Positions 23,873 through 32,852 of a DNA stretch of 33,226 nt are shown here, one piece after another. The DNA comes from Cyclobacteriaceae bacterium (GTDB taxonomy: Bacteria > Bacteroidota > Bacteroidia > Cytophagales > Cyclobacteriaceae): NCBI GenBank assembly GCA_947458475.1, contig CANGZP010000021.1, positions 1-33,226 on the forward strand, given 5' to 3'. A program made the translations under genes and the position numbers. Each line of letters begins with the position of its first letter. The stretch's first letter is position 1. A model generated the notes under the pieces. That model was not told the DNA's origin. It ran no database searches and worked only from the letters and a program-made list of their open reading frames with translations.

Positions 23873-25000
23873 ATGTTGAGTTTTTGGGAACAAAAAAATT
23901 TTTTGAACTACGATTTAATCGTGGTTGGAGCTGGTTTTACTGGACTTTCTGCTGCAATTAATTTCAAAAAAAAGCATAAAAAAGCAAAGGTGCTGGTCAT
24001 TGATCGAGGAGTGTTTCCTTCTGGAGCGAGCAGCAAAAATGCTGGGTTTGCCTGTTTCGGGAGTTTGACAGAGATTTTGGATGACTTTTGGTCCATGACG
24101 CCAGATGAGGTGCTGCAGCTGGTTGAAAAAAGATATACTGGTTTAACCCAGATTCGAAAACAATTTGGAGACCAAGCCTTGCGGTACCAACACCGCAACG
24201 GCTATGAAATCCTGGGTGAAGAGCAATTGGAGGCCTTGGAACAACTACCCGACATCAATCACCTCCTCAAAAAAATATTCAAGAAAGAGGTGTTTTCTGT
24301 GGTCAAGGATCCTTCTAAGTTTGGGTTTTCTGAAACGGTAAAGGCGGTTGTCAAAAATCGTTTCGAGGGGGAATTGGATCCTGGGGCCTACTTGAATGCA
24401 CTTTGGGAGAAGGCGTCTGGCCTAGGTGTCCGCATCTTGTCGGGGGTCTCTGTCGTGGAAGTCAATCATGAAGAGGGTAGGGTTCTTGCAGAAAAGAAAG
24501 GTAAAAAAGAGATTTTTGAATTTGTGGGAGAGCGGGTAGCGATCTGTACAAATGCCTTCACTCAGAAACTTTGGCCTGCATCTCCTTTGGAGCCAGGTAG
24601 AGGATTGATTTTATTGAGTAAGCCCATTGCTGGGGGCATTCCTTGGAAAGGAGCCTTTCACCTGGATCGTGGCTATGTGTATTTCCGAGAGGTGGAGGGG
24701 CGTCTGCTTTTGGGCGGAGCTCGAAACAAAGATTTTGAAAAGGAGAAAACTACCGAGTTCGAAGTAAATCCCATCATTAAGGACCATTTGAATCGATTGG
24801 CTCAGGAAGTGATTTTTCCAGGTAGGCCCCTAGAATGGGAAATGGAATGGACTGGAATCATGGCTTTTGGAACCAAAAAATCCCCCATCATCCAACAGAT
24901 TGGAAAGAAAACTGCTGTGGCAGTAAGATTGGGAGGCATGGGTGTAGCCATTGGTTGGCAAGTGGGTAAGGAGCTTTCCGAACTACTTTCAGACCTGTAA
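23873..25000 (+). CDS. FAD-dependent amino-acid-oxidase-like oxidoreductase (DAO family)
   Basis: A 375-residue flavoenzyme. The N-terminal dinucleotide fold is YDLIVVGAGFTGLSAAINFKKK (13-34) with VLVIDRGVFPSGASSKNAGFACFGS, the Ser/Asn loop of DadA/glycine-oxidase-like proteins. The rest follows DAO order: substrate domain, second FAD contact, LEPGRGLILLSKPI, HLDRGYVYFREVEGRLLLGGARN, EWEMEWTGIMAFGTKKSPIIQQIG, and VAVRLGGMGVAIGWQVGKE. It probably oxidises an amine or amino acid; the substrate is not evident. The frame opens at 23795, but that start overlaps the divergent Mpo1-like gene; the ATG at 23873 sits just before the conserved fold. Confidence 0.85.
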   Translation: MLSFWEQKNFLNYDLIVVGAGFTGLSAAINFKKKHKKAKVLVIDRGVFPSGASSKNAGFACFGSLTEILDDFWSMTPDEVLQLVEKRYTGLTQIRKQFGDQALRYQHRNGYEILGEEQLEALEQLPDINHLLKKIFKKEVFSVVKDPSKFGFSETVKAVVKNRFEGELDPGAYLNALWEKASGLGVRILSGVSVVEVNHEEGRVLAEKKGKKEIFEFVGERVAICTNAFTQKLWPASPLEPGRGLILLSKPIAGGIPWKGAFHLDRGYVYFREVEGRLLLGGARNKDFEKEKTTEFEVNPIIKDHLNRLAQEVIFPGRPLEWEMEWTGIMAFGTKKSPIIQQIGKKTAVAVRLGGMGVAIGWQVGKELSELLSDL

Positions 25001-25051
25001 TTAATTTTTTTTCTTTAGCTTCATGGCTTGTAAACTCTCGACTACAATCGA

Positions 25052-26509
25052 ATGACTCCAATCCCAAAAGTTCCTAAGGTGCTGGATGCACTGATACCAC
25101 TGGTTTTTTTAATTGTCCTCCTTGTACTGACAATAAAAATTTTCGGAACAGATGGGCTTTCTGGTTCCAATCAAATTGTATTGATTTTATCAGCGGCAGT
25201 GGCAGGGTCCATTGCGGTTTTTAGATTGGGCTACACCTGGGATACGCTTCAAGAGGGAGTTGTTAAAAGTATTAGCTCAGCAATGAGTAGCATTCTGATT
25301 TTATTTTTGATTGGAGCACTTGCAGGGACTTGGCTACTTAGTGGCATTGTACCTGCGATGATTTATTATGGTTTACAAGTGCTTAGTCCAACCTTGTTTT
25401 TGTTTGCGGCATGTATTATCAGTGCCATAGTATCTACAGCAACGGGTAGCAGCTGGACCACGGTCGCTACAGTAGGGGTAGCCTTGTTGGGAATAGGCAA
25501 AGCACTGGGCTTTGAAGAAGGAATCATTGCAGGGGCGATTATCTCTGGGGCGTATTTTGGGGACAAAATGTCTCCGCTATCCGACACCACCAATCTGGCA
25601 CCAGCCATGGCAGGAACAGATTTGTTTACCCATATTCGGCACATGGCCAAGACTACGATTCCTACCATGGTGATTACGCTTATTTTGTTTTTTGTGATTG
25701 GGCTCAACTACCAGACGGATGGCAATGTGGAAGATGTGAAGACAATTTCAACAATCATTTCCAGCACCTTTACCCTTACCCCTTGGTTATTTCTTGTTCC
25801 TGCTGTTGTCATATTTATGATTATCAAAAAGGTACCCGCTTTACCCGCTTTATTGGTTGGAGCCTTGTTGGGCGGTGTTTTTGCTTTGATTTTTCAACCA
25901 CAGATTATTGCTCGGGTAGTAGGTGAGGAGGGCTCATTCGCCTTTTTAGGATTCAAGGGTGTGATGATGGCCATGTATGGTAAAATCAGCATTGTGACTG
26001 AAAATGCGCTTGTCAATGAATTGTTGGCAACAAAAGGAATGGCAGGAATGCTGAATACCATTTGGTTGATTGTATGCGCCATGGTCTTTGGAGGTATCAT
26101 GGAAGAGAGTGGGATGCTTAGGGTATTGGCAGAGGCAGTCATCCGTAAGGTGCACCGCATCGGATCCCTGATCGCCACTACCGCAGCGACCTGTGTTTTC
26201 TTTAATATCACCACTTCAGATCAGTATTTAGCCATCTTGGTGCCTGGACGAATGTTTGCGGATGTATACAAAAAAAGAGGGCTGAAGCCAGAAAATCTTT
26301 CGCGTACCTTGGAAGATTCTGCTACGGTTACTTCAGTGCTCGTACCCTGGAATACCTGTGGAGCGACCCAAGCATCGGTTCTTGGTGTGGCCACCCTTGT
26401 GTATGCTCCCTATTGCTTTTTCAACATCATTAGCCCGATCATGACGATCCTATATGGCTACCTCAATATTGGAATCAACTATTACGATAAGGAAGACGAG
26501 TTGGCATGA
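25052..26509 (+). CDS. nhaC: Na+/H+ antiporter, NhaC family
   Basis: A 485-residue inner-membrane transporter with about eleven hydrophobic segments. The NhaC signature is clear: STATGSSWTTVATVGVALLGIG, then GAIISGAYFGDKMSPLSDTTNLAPAMAGTDLFTHIRHM, and near the end NITTSDQYLAILVPGRMFADVYKKRGL with EDSATVTSVLVPWNTCGA. These motifs bind cation and counter-ion. It would exchange Na+ for H+, although some relatives exchange malate/lactate or other ions. It lies 51 bp after the FAD enzyme and overlaps the exonuclease gene by 4 bp, so the three may form an operon. Confidence 0.93.
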   Translation: MTPIPKVPKVLDALIPLVFLIVLLVLTIKIFGTDGLSGSNQIVLILSAAVAGSIAVFRLGYTWDTLQEGVVKSISSAMSSILILFLIGALAGTWLLSGIVPAMIYYGLQVLSPTLFLFAACIISAIVSTATGSSWTTVATVGVALLGIGKALGFEEGIIAGAIISGAYFGDKMSPLSDTTNLAPAMAGTDLFTHIRHMAKTTIPTMVITLILFFVIGLNYQTDGNVEDVKTISTIISSTFTLTPWLFLVPAVVIFMIIKKVPALPALLVGALLGGVFALIFQPQIIARVVGEEGSFAFLGFKGVMMAMYGKISIVTENALVNELLATKGMAGMLNTIWLIVCAMVFGGIMEESGMLRVLAEAVIRKVHRIGSLIATTAATCVFFNITTSDQYLAILVPGRMFADVYKKRGLKPENLSRTLEDSATVTSVLVPWNTCGATQASVLGVATLVYAPYCFFNIISPIMTILYGYLNIGINYYDKEDELA

Positions 26510-27105
26510 TCCCATACAGTATCAGTAAAGAAGAGATTATTGAGTTGCCCTTGGGTCAGTTTGAGGGCCCAATCTACCTGATTGATTGTCATGAACAAGT
26601 AGAAGATGCGGTAGATTTTCTCGAGAATCAACCACTTATTGGATTTGATACGGAGACCAAGCCTTCATTTCGGAAGGGAGAGTTCAATCATGTATCCCTA
26701 CTTCAACTCTCTACTGCCAATCAAGCCTTTGTTTTTCGACTCAATAAAATTGGTTTTCCACCTCCTTTGAGGAGCCTGTTGGAAAAAGAAAATGTGTTAA
26801 AAGTTGGGGCAGCGGTACACGATGACCTCAAAGCCTTGAAAAAGCTGAGTGACTCCTTCTATCCCCAGTCATTTTTTGATTTGAATGACGAGTTAAAGAA
26901 AGTAGGATTTCAAAATGTAGGGGTGAGAAACCTCTGTGGAATGGTCTTGAAGATTCGAATTTCCAAAGCGGAGCAAGTATCCAATTGGGAGGCAGATAAG
27001 CTCACCGAAAAGCAGCTTCGCTATGCCGCCACGGATGCTTGGGCTTGTTTGGAGATTTTTCAACTATTGAAAGAGGAAGGATATTTGAATGATCTTTTGG
27101 GTTAA
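26506..27105 (+). CDS. 3'-5' exonuclease of the DEDDy/RNase D type
   Basis: A 199-residue stand-alone exonuclease domain. The metal residues are in order: Asp48 and Glu50 in LIGFDTETKPSF (Exo I), Asp106/Asp107 in AAVHDDLKAL (Exo II), and Tyr173 with Asp177 in LRYAATDAWACLEIF (Exo III, Y-type). No HRDC or polymerase domain is attached, so it is a single-domain DnaQ-like enzyme resembling the bacterial relatives of the WRN exonuclease. The substrate (DNA or RNA) cannot be decided. It overlaps the nhaC gene by ATGA, which fixes the start by coupling. It converges with the M16 gene with 25 bp between. Confidence 0.87.
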   Translation: MIPYSISKEEIIELPLGQFEGPIYLIDCHEQVEDAVDFLENQPLIGFDTETKPSFRKGEFNHVSLLQLSTANQAFVFRLNKIGFPPPLRSLLEKENVLKVGAAVHDDLKALKKLSDSFYPQSFFDLNDELKKVGFQNVGVRNLCGMVLKIRISKAEQVSNWEADKLTEKQLRYAATDAWACLEIFQLLKEEGYLNDLLG

Positions 27106-27130
27106 TCCCCAGGTAAACTAAGCAAGAGCC

Positions 27131-28402
27131 TTAGCCTACGCGAACTTGCACACGTTCTGAACTCGAAAAGTAGCGGTTGCCGATAGCCAATAGGTCCGCA
27201 GCCGTGAATTTTTTTAGGGTTTCAAAGCGTTTTTCGTAGAAGCTGAAATCAAGTCCAGCATAGTAAACACCCTTAAATTGATCGATCAGATCAAAGGGAG
27301 AACTGAATTTGGTAAACAATTGCCCAATGAGGTAATTTCTCAAAATCTCGATTTCCTCTACATCGGCAAGCACAGTTTTGAGAAGCTGAATTTCTTTTTC
27401 AATCTCAGCGAATACTTCTTCTTGGTGCGCTTTCTTCACATCTGCAGCAATGATCCAGTAGGCGTATTCGTCTAGTTCAACCAAGGAAGAGTGAATGCCG
27501 TAGGTATGCCCCTTGTCCTCACGGATATTTTTTACCAGTCGAGAACCAAAATAGCCTCCCAATAGCGTATTGAATACGGCCAAGATAGGAAAATCTGGGT
27601 GCTGCTTTGAGATGGACCATCCACCAAGTCGTATACTGCTTTGTACCGCATCTGCGCGATCTTCCAGGAGTAGGGGGCTGGAAGCTGGCGCCGGCAACCC
27701 TTGTTTTTTTGCCCCATTCTTGAGTGGAAGCTGGTTCAAGGTAGCTAGAAGCTGCTCCAGTTCCTGCGGTTTAAAATCTCCAGATAGAAACAAAGTACAA
27801 TCTTTCCACAGGTGATCCTGGTAATAGGCTTGAAGAAGTGCAGGCGTAATTTCCGAGATATGTGCTTCCGTAACTTCTTGACCAAAGGGATGGTTCGCAC
27901 CAAATAATCCTTTTTTGAAGAGCTGATTTGCTCTGGAGCTGGGTTTCTCTTGTTCAAGTTTGAGACTTAGCAAGCGTTGGGACTTTCTTTTCTCCAGGTT
28001 TTCTTCCGGAAATATTGCGTCAGAAAAAAGGGAGATGAAAGTAGGCAGGATGGTAAAGAGGTGCTTTTTGATGCATAGCAAACTCAATCCTTCTTGAGTG
28101 TAGCTCAAAGTCGGGTAAACCTCTGCACCATGGTAATCAAAGAATTCTGCAAGCTGCTGCGCGCTGGATTGGCTTGTACCTTCCTGAAGCATTTGCAGCG
28201 TAAACGAAGGAATTAGCGATTGACTGTTGGGCAGGAGTGTTCGCGAACTGTTGCCAATTACTTCTAGTTTGACTGCATCAATCCCTGGTGTCGGAAAATA
28301 AAAGACAGTGCTGCCTGTTCCCAGTTTGAATTGCTGGGGAGCAGGCAATGTGAATTCAGTAGGAAGGGAAAATTGAGGCGCTTTAGAGCGATCTACAGAC
28401 AT
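27131..28402 (-). CDS. M16-family (insulinase-like) protein, zinc motif missing
   Basis: A 423-residue member of the M16 family with the two-lobed fold: an N-lobe starting FTLPAPQQFKLGTGSTVFYFPTPGIDAVKLEVIG and a C-lobe with the substrate motif LLGGYFGSRLVKNIREDKGHTYG (280-302; Arg294, Tyr301). The position of the catalytic HxxEH (about 65-75) instead reads SFTLQMLQEG, so it should be the non-catalytic subunit, which in M16B enzymes supplies the R/Y pair to a catalytic partner. No such partner gene is adjacent here. Its ATG overlaps the porV stop by one base (TAATG), so it is translationally coupled to porV; there is no signal peptide, so it is probably cytoplasmic unless it is carried otherwise. 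Confidence 0.88.
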   Translation of the reverse strand: MSVDRSKAPQFSLPTEFTLPAPQQFKLGTGSTVFYFPTPGIDAVKLEVIGNSSRTLLPNSQSLIPSFTLQMLQEGTSQSSAQQLAEFFDYHGAEVYPTLSYTQEGLSLLCIKKHLFTILPTFISLFSDAIFPEENLEKRKSQRLLSLKLEQEKPSSRANQLFKKGLFGANHPFGQEVTEAHISEITPALLQAYYQDHLWKDCTLFLSGDFKPQELEQLLATLNQLPLKNGAKKQGLPAPASSPLLLEDRADAVQSSIRLGGWSISKQHPDFPILAVFNTLLGGYFGSRLVKNIREDKGHTYGIHSSLVELDEYAYWIIAADVKKAHQEEVFAEIEKEIQLLKTVLADVEEIEILRNYLIGQLFTKFSSPFDLIDQFKGVYYAGLDFSFYEKRFETLKKFTAADLLAIGNRYFSSSERVQVRVG

Positions 28403-29631
28403 TAATTTGCAGCAGCAGCAATGGAAGCAATGGAATAGCGGAGCGAAAACCGGAGGGTTTCTGCGAGCGGATGGTTTTGAACCTGTGGAACTAGGTAGGA
28501 GAAGTCCAAACCAAGACGCTTCATGGTAAATCCAGCGCCCATCGTGAAATACCTACGGCCACCTTTGGTGTTATCCTCATAAAAATAGCCTGTACGAAGG
28601 GCAAACTTGTCTGCATACAAATATTCCACACCAAAAGAAACGGTAAGTTCACTCAATTCTTCTTGGAAGCCTCCGGGTGCGTCATTGAAGGATCCAAACA
28701 TTCCAGAGATAAGTGGTCTATTTGGGTCTTTCCCTGCCTCAATGATCAGGTCACCATTTGAATCGGTGGCTAGGGTTCCGTCAGAATTGGTTTTGTAGGT
28801 AGGTGGTGTGGGAACCATCAATTTGTTGGCATCCAAAGCGAAAGTCAAAGAGCTCGTTGGGTTTACATTGATTTTGTAGGCTGTACCCGCTCTGAAGGTG
28901 GTGGGAATGTAATCCAAGTCTTCTGCACTGTTGTAGGTGATTTTTGGACCGATATTGGAGAGGGTAAGTCCCCAAGACCAAACGCCCTCTTTTTCACCCA
29001 CAAGGATTGGTTTTTGATGATAAAGTCCAATATCCGTACCTACACTTACTCCTGGTCGTGATTCTGTACCTCCAGAAGCAGACATGTTGCCAGAAAGGTT
29101 GGAATGGATAAATCGTGCCGAAATACCTAAGCCTAGGTTTGCAGATAATCTTCTAGAATAGGTACCCCCAATTGCGATATCTCGAGGGTTAAACTCTCCG
29201 ATAGGATTACCTCTTCCATCGGTGAGGGAGATGTCGCCCATGTTGAAGTAGCGAAGGTCCAAACCAAAAGCAGAATTTTCATCTATTTTTTTGTAGCCCG
29301 ATAGGTAGCTCAAGGACATGTCATTGACCAACTTGCCCAGCCATGGGGAGTGGGAAAGTGAAAAACCGTATCCATCTTTAATGAAGGCAAGCTTTCCTGC
29401 ATTCCAATGTGCAGAATTTGCATCTGGGGAAGTTGCTACCCCTACATCACCCATCGCGGAATGACGAGAGTCTGGCGCAAAATTTAGAAAGGGTACCGCG
29501 GTAGTGATTACTCTTCGGCTTGGATCTTGACCCGAGATGATCACACTGTTTTGCGCAAACGAGGTGAGACCTGCAAGTACAAAAACTAGCGTAAAAATTA
29601 GTTGCTTTCTTAAAATGGCTTTTTTGTTCAT
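28402..29631 (-). CDS. porV: Type IX secretion outer-membrane protein PorV (LptO)
   Basis: A 409-residue barrel that carries T9SS cargo to the attachment complex and works with the sortase PorU. Start at MNKKAILRKQLIF (29631), a clear signal peptide ending LTSFAQ; a longer frame to 29757 lies inside porU and is not used. The first mature part, VITTAVPFLNFAPDSRHSAMGDVGVATSPDANSAHWNAGKLAF, is the family signature. The remainder alternates strands and ends LRFSLRYSIASIAAAAN. The ATG overlaps the porU stop as ATGA. It precedes, and is coupled to, the M16 gene. Full length. Confidence 0.93.
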   Translation of the reverse strand: MNKKAILRKQLIFTLVFVLAGLTSFAQNSVIISGQDPSRRVITTAVPFLNFAPDSRHSAMGDVGVATSPDANSAHWNAGKLAFIKDGYGFSLSHSPWLGKLVNDMSLSYLSGYKKIDENSAFGLDLRYFNMGDISLTDGRGNPIGEFNPRDIAIGGTYSRRLSANLGLGISARFIHSNLSGNMSASGGTESRPGVSVGTDIGLYHQKPILVGEKEGVWSWGLTLSNIGPKITYNSAEDLDYIPTTFRAGTAYKINVNPTSSLTFALDANKLMVPTPPTYKTNSDGTLATDSNGDLIIEAGKDPNRPLISGMFGSFNDAPGGFQEELSELTVSFGVEYLYADKFALRTGYFYEDNTKGGRRYFTMGAGFTMKRLGLDFSYLVPQVQNHPLAETLRFSLRYSIASIAAAAN

Positions 29632-32600
29632 TGAATCACCAGTTTTCCGCTTACCGAATCCACTTCTAAGGAGGACTCCGATTGCAAGGTTAGTTTGTAA
29701 ATATAAGTTCCTTTCGCTGGATATTTCGTTTTGCTTTGGAAAAAAATCCAGTTCCAATCGGTTAATTCTTCAGTATCTTTAATTAAACGCCTTTCTTCCG
29801 AAAATAGTACTTGGCCTAGAGGAGAAAAAACAGTCCATGTCGCCAGTAAGGTTTCCTGAGGGCGGTTATGTCGAAATCGAATTGAGGCATTTGTAGTCGC
29901 TGGGTTGGGATATATTTGGTGTGAAATCACCTGCAATTGCTCGCTATTTCGAACTTCAATGGAAAAAGTAGAGGTTCCCTGGTTGCCAAAATTGTCCCAA
30001 GCAAGTACTTCAACTGTATTTTTCCCTTCCTTCAATCCCTTCAATACTACCTGAGCTGTGCCTTTTTCAAAATTCCCCTCTAATGCCCGATACGCTTCGT
30101 AAATCTGCTGAGGAGGGCCTTGGTTTATTCGCAGCCGCATTGCTTTATCTGGAAAAAGTGCAGAACTATTGATGCCACTTGGATCTCGGAAAGTTAGGGC
30201 TACTCGAACCTGCGTACTGGAGATAGGAGGGATGTTTGCGATCTCTTTCCCCTCTATTTCTGCCGTTATTTGAGGTCCATTTTGATCTAAAGTTTCCTTT
30301 TTCTTATTTAACAGAGGTATGGATACTGCTCCTGCAGCTTGCATCTTTTTATCCTTATCCCAGACTTGAATTCGGATTTGAAGTTTTTCACGGCTGTTTT
30401 CAAGTCCCTCGGGAAGGATAAACTGGCTTTCAATTTTCCCATTCCGAACTTCTCCTTCCCCTGAGAATAATCGCTGATTTTCTTCCAAAAATTCAAAAGC
30501 AGCATTTTCATCTCCACGTGTTTTGGATTTAGTGGCTTGGCCCCAAATCTCTAGCTTGAAGTTTCCTTGAATGCTGGATAAGAACCCCTGCGTGAGTGGG
30601 TCTATTACTGCTGCAGTAAGCTTGATAGGAATCAAGTTGGGCAGGGTATCCACTGCAGTTTGATTGGTGAGCACAACTAATTTTTCAATGCGGACGCTTG
30701 CTTCTGGAAGTGCCAATCGCAGGCTAGGATCTCCCAGAAGCGAAAAATTTCGATTGTAGGCACCATTCAAGCTTTCATTTTTAGTTTGTCGATACAAAGT
30801 TCCCAAATCAGAAGTTCCCAACTTTCCTGAGCTTGCTAGCGCCTGAATAAAGGCTTCGTTGATTGTAAAATTTACAGAGCTAAACACGGGTCTTCCCGTG
30901 GCGAGTAGGCCTATGGCACCTTTTGAATTGGCAAAGAGCAATTCTTCTGCTGCCGATCGAATGAATGGACTGTCGTGGCGCCCAAATTCGCAGGTAGCGG
31001 TAAACCAAAGTGGAAGTGGGGCTTGATTAGGCCAATTTTCCAGGTCTTGAACCTTAAAAATTTCTTCCGCACTGAGCGTGGTTTCATTTCCATGCCCCAC
31101 GTAATTGAGCAATAAGGTGCCCGAGTTGAGGCTTTCTAGGATTGCTTTTTTTGCAGCAGGAGATTCTTGCCTTCCTCCAGATTTGGTTTGTTCAAACCGG
31201 TCCAAGTACAATTTTTGGCTGCGGTAAAAGGGGAGATGTTTTTCGAGATAGGCAGCATGAACTTCAGAGTCGCGCATGTGCACTCCATTGTCTCCATCGT
31301 CTGCCAAGAAGGTGATGGTCCTACTTGGAAAGGCATCTCCCTGTTTTTCATAGCTGGTGCTTTTTTCCAGCCAACTTTTTGCTTCCGCAAAGGTGATAGC
31401 GGGTACACGCCCGACCCCAATTTGCAAGCGTGCATCGCCCGCTTTGCTTTCTTCCCAATCGCCTGATCCCCAATCCAAAATCCCAAAGTAATCGTCCGAG
31501 CTGTAGGTGGTCAAGGGATCTAAACTAGACCAACTGGTGTAGATGGGAACTAAATTGGGACGACCGCCCAACTTCTTTTTGTAGTCAAAGGTGCCTTTTC
31601 CCAGAAGCAGTACATTTTTCAACTGCTTTCCCTGGTGGTATTCCTGCGCAATGTAATTTCGAATGGCGCTGAGATCCGGATTGCCATAGCCCATCCAATC
31701 GTAGATTTCTGAAGTAAGTACAACCTGGGTTGAAATCCCTTGGCTGGCTTTAAAATCCTGAAACTGTTGCGCTACCTGCCTCAACTGAGGAACAGTGATC
31801 ACCAGCAATTCAATTGAACTGGGTTTTGTGCTTTTGGGGGCAATGGCCTTTATGTTTCCGAGTTCCTTTGCATTTTTTGGAGAAAAAAGTATCCATTTTT
31901 TCCCAAGGGCTGATTTGCCTTGGGCATAGCGAATCGGCTCGTAAAAATTGCTAATCTCCCATGTCTGAAGACCTGTCTCCAGAGAGATTGGGTTTTCTTG
32001 TTTCCCAAAAAACAGACCTTCTATTAAAGATGAATTCGTAAATGGGATCCCAACTAAGGCAACATCCAGATGTCCAGAGCCGGTGCCTTGAAAGCTGAAT
32101 CGAAGTTGGTCAAGTCGATCTCCCTTTGGGGTAAATGTTTTACTTATTTGGACCTCATGGCCCTTGACGGCATAGGTGCTGTTGGAGATTGGAGAAAAAA
32201 CAACCTCTTCCACTTGTTCCACATCGGCCCAAACGCGCATGGAGGAGGGACCTGTGGATTGACTCATCAACCCACTGTGGAGGAGCCAGGGTGCTGTGGT
32301 TCCTGCATTTTTCCCAAAATTGATCGTTAAACTTTGGCCTTGGCGGATGGGAAGTGAATACCAGGATCGCCCCGAGTTGAGCAGGTTGATTTTTTCTTCT
32401 TTTACAGCAAGGAGCTGGTACCAAACAGCAAGGCTACCAGGAGTAGTTGCAGTTCCATTTCTTGACTCAATCCTTTTTGGGATTGATTTTTTGCCCAGCA
32501 CATAGCGGAGGGTATCGCTGTAGAGGTGATGGGAGTAGGTCAGCTCTCCAGCTTCGGTAAACTCAGGACTGTGGGGTCCTGCCAAGTAAAAAAAGAGTTG

Positions 32601-32852
32601 ATTTTCAAAAAGCCAGCTAGGGATTTCCTGTGGACGGAGTTGCGTTGAGTCCAGGACTTGTGGAATCATGCCAGGATATCCATAGAGGGCAACTTCCTCC
32701 AAGCTTCCAAAACCTAGTTTGCGAGCTTGGTCAGCACTAAGTTTGTACACTCCTGGCTCCGTCACGCCTGCAGTGAAGCGATAGGTTTGGGAGAAGGTAG
32801 TGTGGCTGAACAGTCCCAAAAAAAGCAGTAGGGCAACCCCTTGCTTGCTCAT
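29628..32852 (-). CDS. porU: Type IX secretion C-terminal signal peptidase PorU
   Basis: A 1074-residue sortase of the gingipain family (C25) that removes the C-terminal signal from T9SS cargo and links it to the surface. Signal peptide ends TTFSQ (about residue 22). After N-terminal domains comes the caspase-like fold: LLNYVGHGNETTLSAE with catalytic His587, and LPLWFTATCEFGRHDSPF with Cys621. An Ig-like domain and a C-terminal T9SS-style domain follow (about 985-1074; HQIYPNPATTNASIRF ... KGTYIYKLTLQSES), as PorU is itself surface-exposed. The ATG overlaps the pssA stop (ATGA) and the stop overlaps porV ATG (ATGA), so the four genes are one coupled unit. Confidence 0.95.
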   Translation of the reverse strand: MSKQGVALLLFLGLFSHTTFSQTYRFTAGVTEPGVYKLSADQARKLGFGSLEEVALYGYPGMIPQVLDSTQLRPQEIPSWLFENQLFFYLAGPHSPEFTEAGELTYSHHLYSDTLRYVLGKKSIPKRIESRNGTATTPGSLAVWYQLLAVKEEKINLLNSGRSWYSLPIRQGQSLTINFGKNAGTTAPWLLHSGLMSQSTGPSSMRVWADVEQVEEVVFSPISNSTYAVKGHEVQISKTFTPKGDRLDQLRFSFQGTGSGHLDVALVGIPFTNSSLIEGLFFGKQENPISLETGLQTWEISNFYEPIRYAQGKSALGKKWILFSPKNAKELGNIKAIAPKSTKPSSIELLVITVPQLRQVAQQFQDFKASQGISTQVVLTSEIYDWMGYGNPDLSAIRNYIAQEYHQGKQLKNVLLLGKGTFDYKKKLGGRPNLVPIYTSWSSLDPLTTYSSDDYFGILDWGSGDWEESKAGDARLQIGVGRVPAITFAEAKSWLEKSTSYEKQGDAFPSRTITFLADDGDNGVHMRDSEVHAAYLEKHLPFYRSQKLYLDRFEQTKSGGRQESPAAKKAILESLNSGTLLLNYVGHGNETTLSAEEIFKVQDLENWPNQAPLPLWFTATCEFGRHDSPFIRSAAEELLFANSKGAIGLLATGRPVFSSVNFTINEAFIQALASSGKLGTSDLGTLYRQTKNESLNGAYNRNFSLLGDPSLRLALPEASVRIEKLVVLTNQTAVDTLPNLIPIKLTAAVIDPLTQGFLSSIQGNFKLEIWGQATKSKTRGDENAAFEFLEENQRLFSGEGEVRNGKIESQFILPEGLENSREKLQIRIQVWDKDKKMQAAGAVSIPLLNKKKETLDQNGPQITAEIEGKEIANIPPISSTQVRVALTFRDPSGINSSALFPDKAMRLRINQGPPQQIYEAYRALEGNFEKGTAQVVLKGLKEGKNTVEVLAWDNFGNQGTSTFSIEVRNSEQLQVISHQIYPNPATTNASIRFRHNRPQETLLATWTVFSPLGQVLFSEERRLIKDTEELTDWNWIFFQSKTKYPAKGTYIYKLTLQSESSLEVDSVSGKLVIQ

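Noticed and set aside
29632-29757. Longer N-terminus for PorV from 29757
   Set aside because: It lies inside porU and precedes the signal peptide, which must be at the N-terminus.
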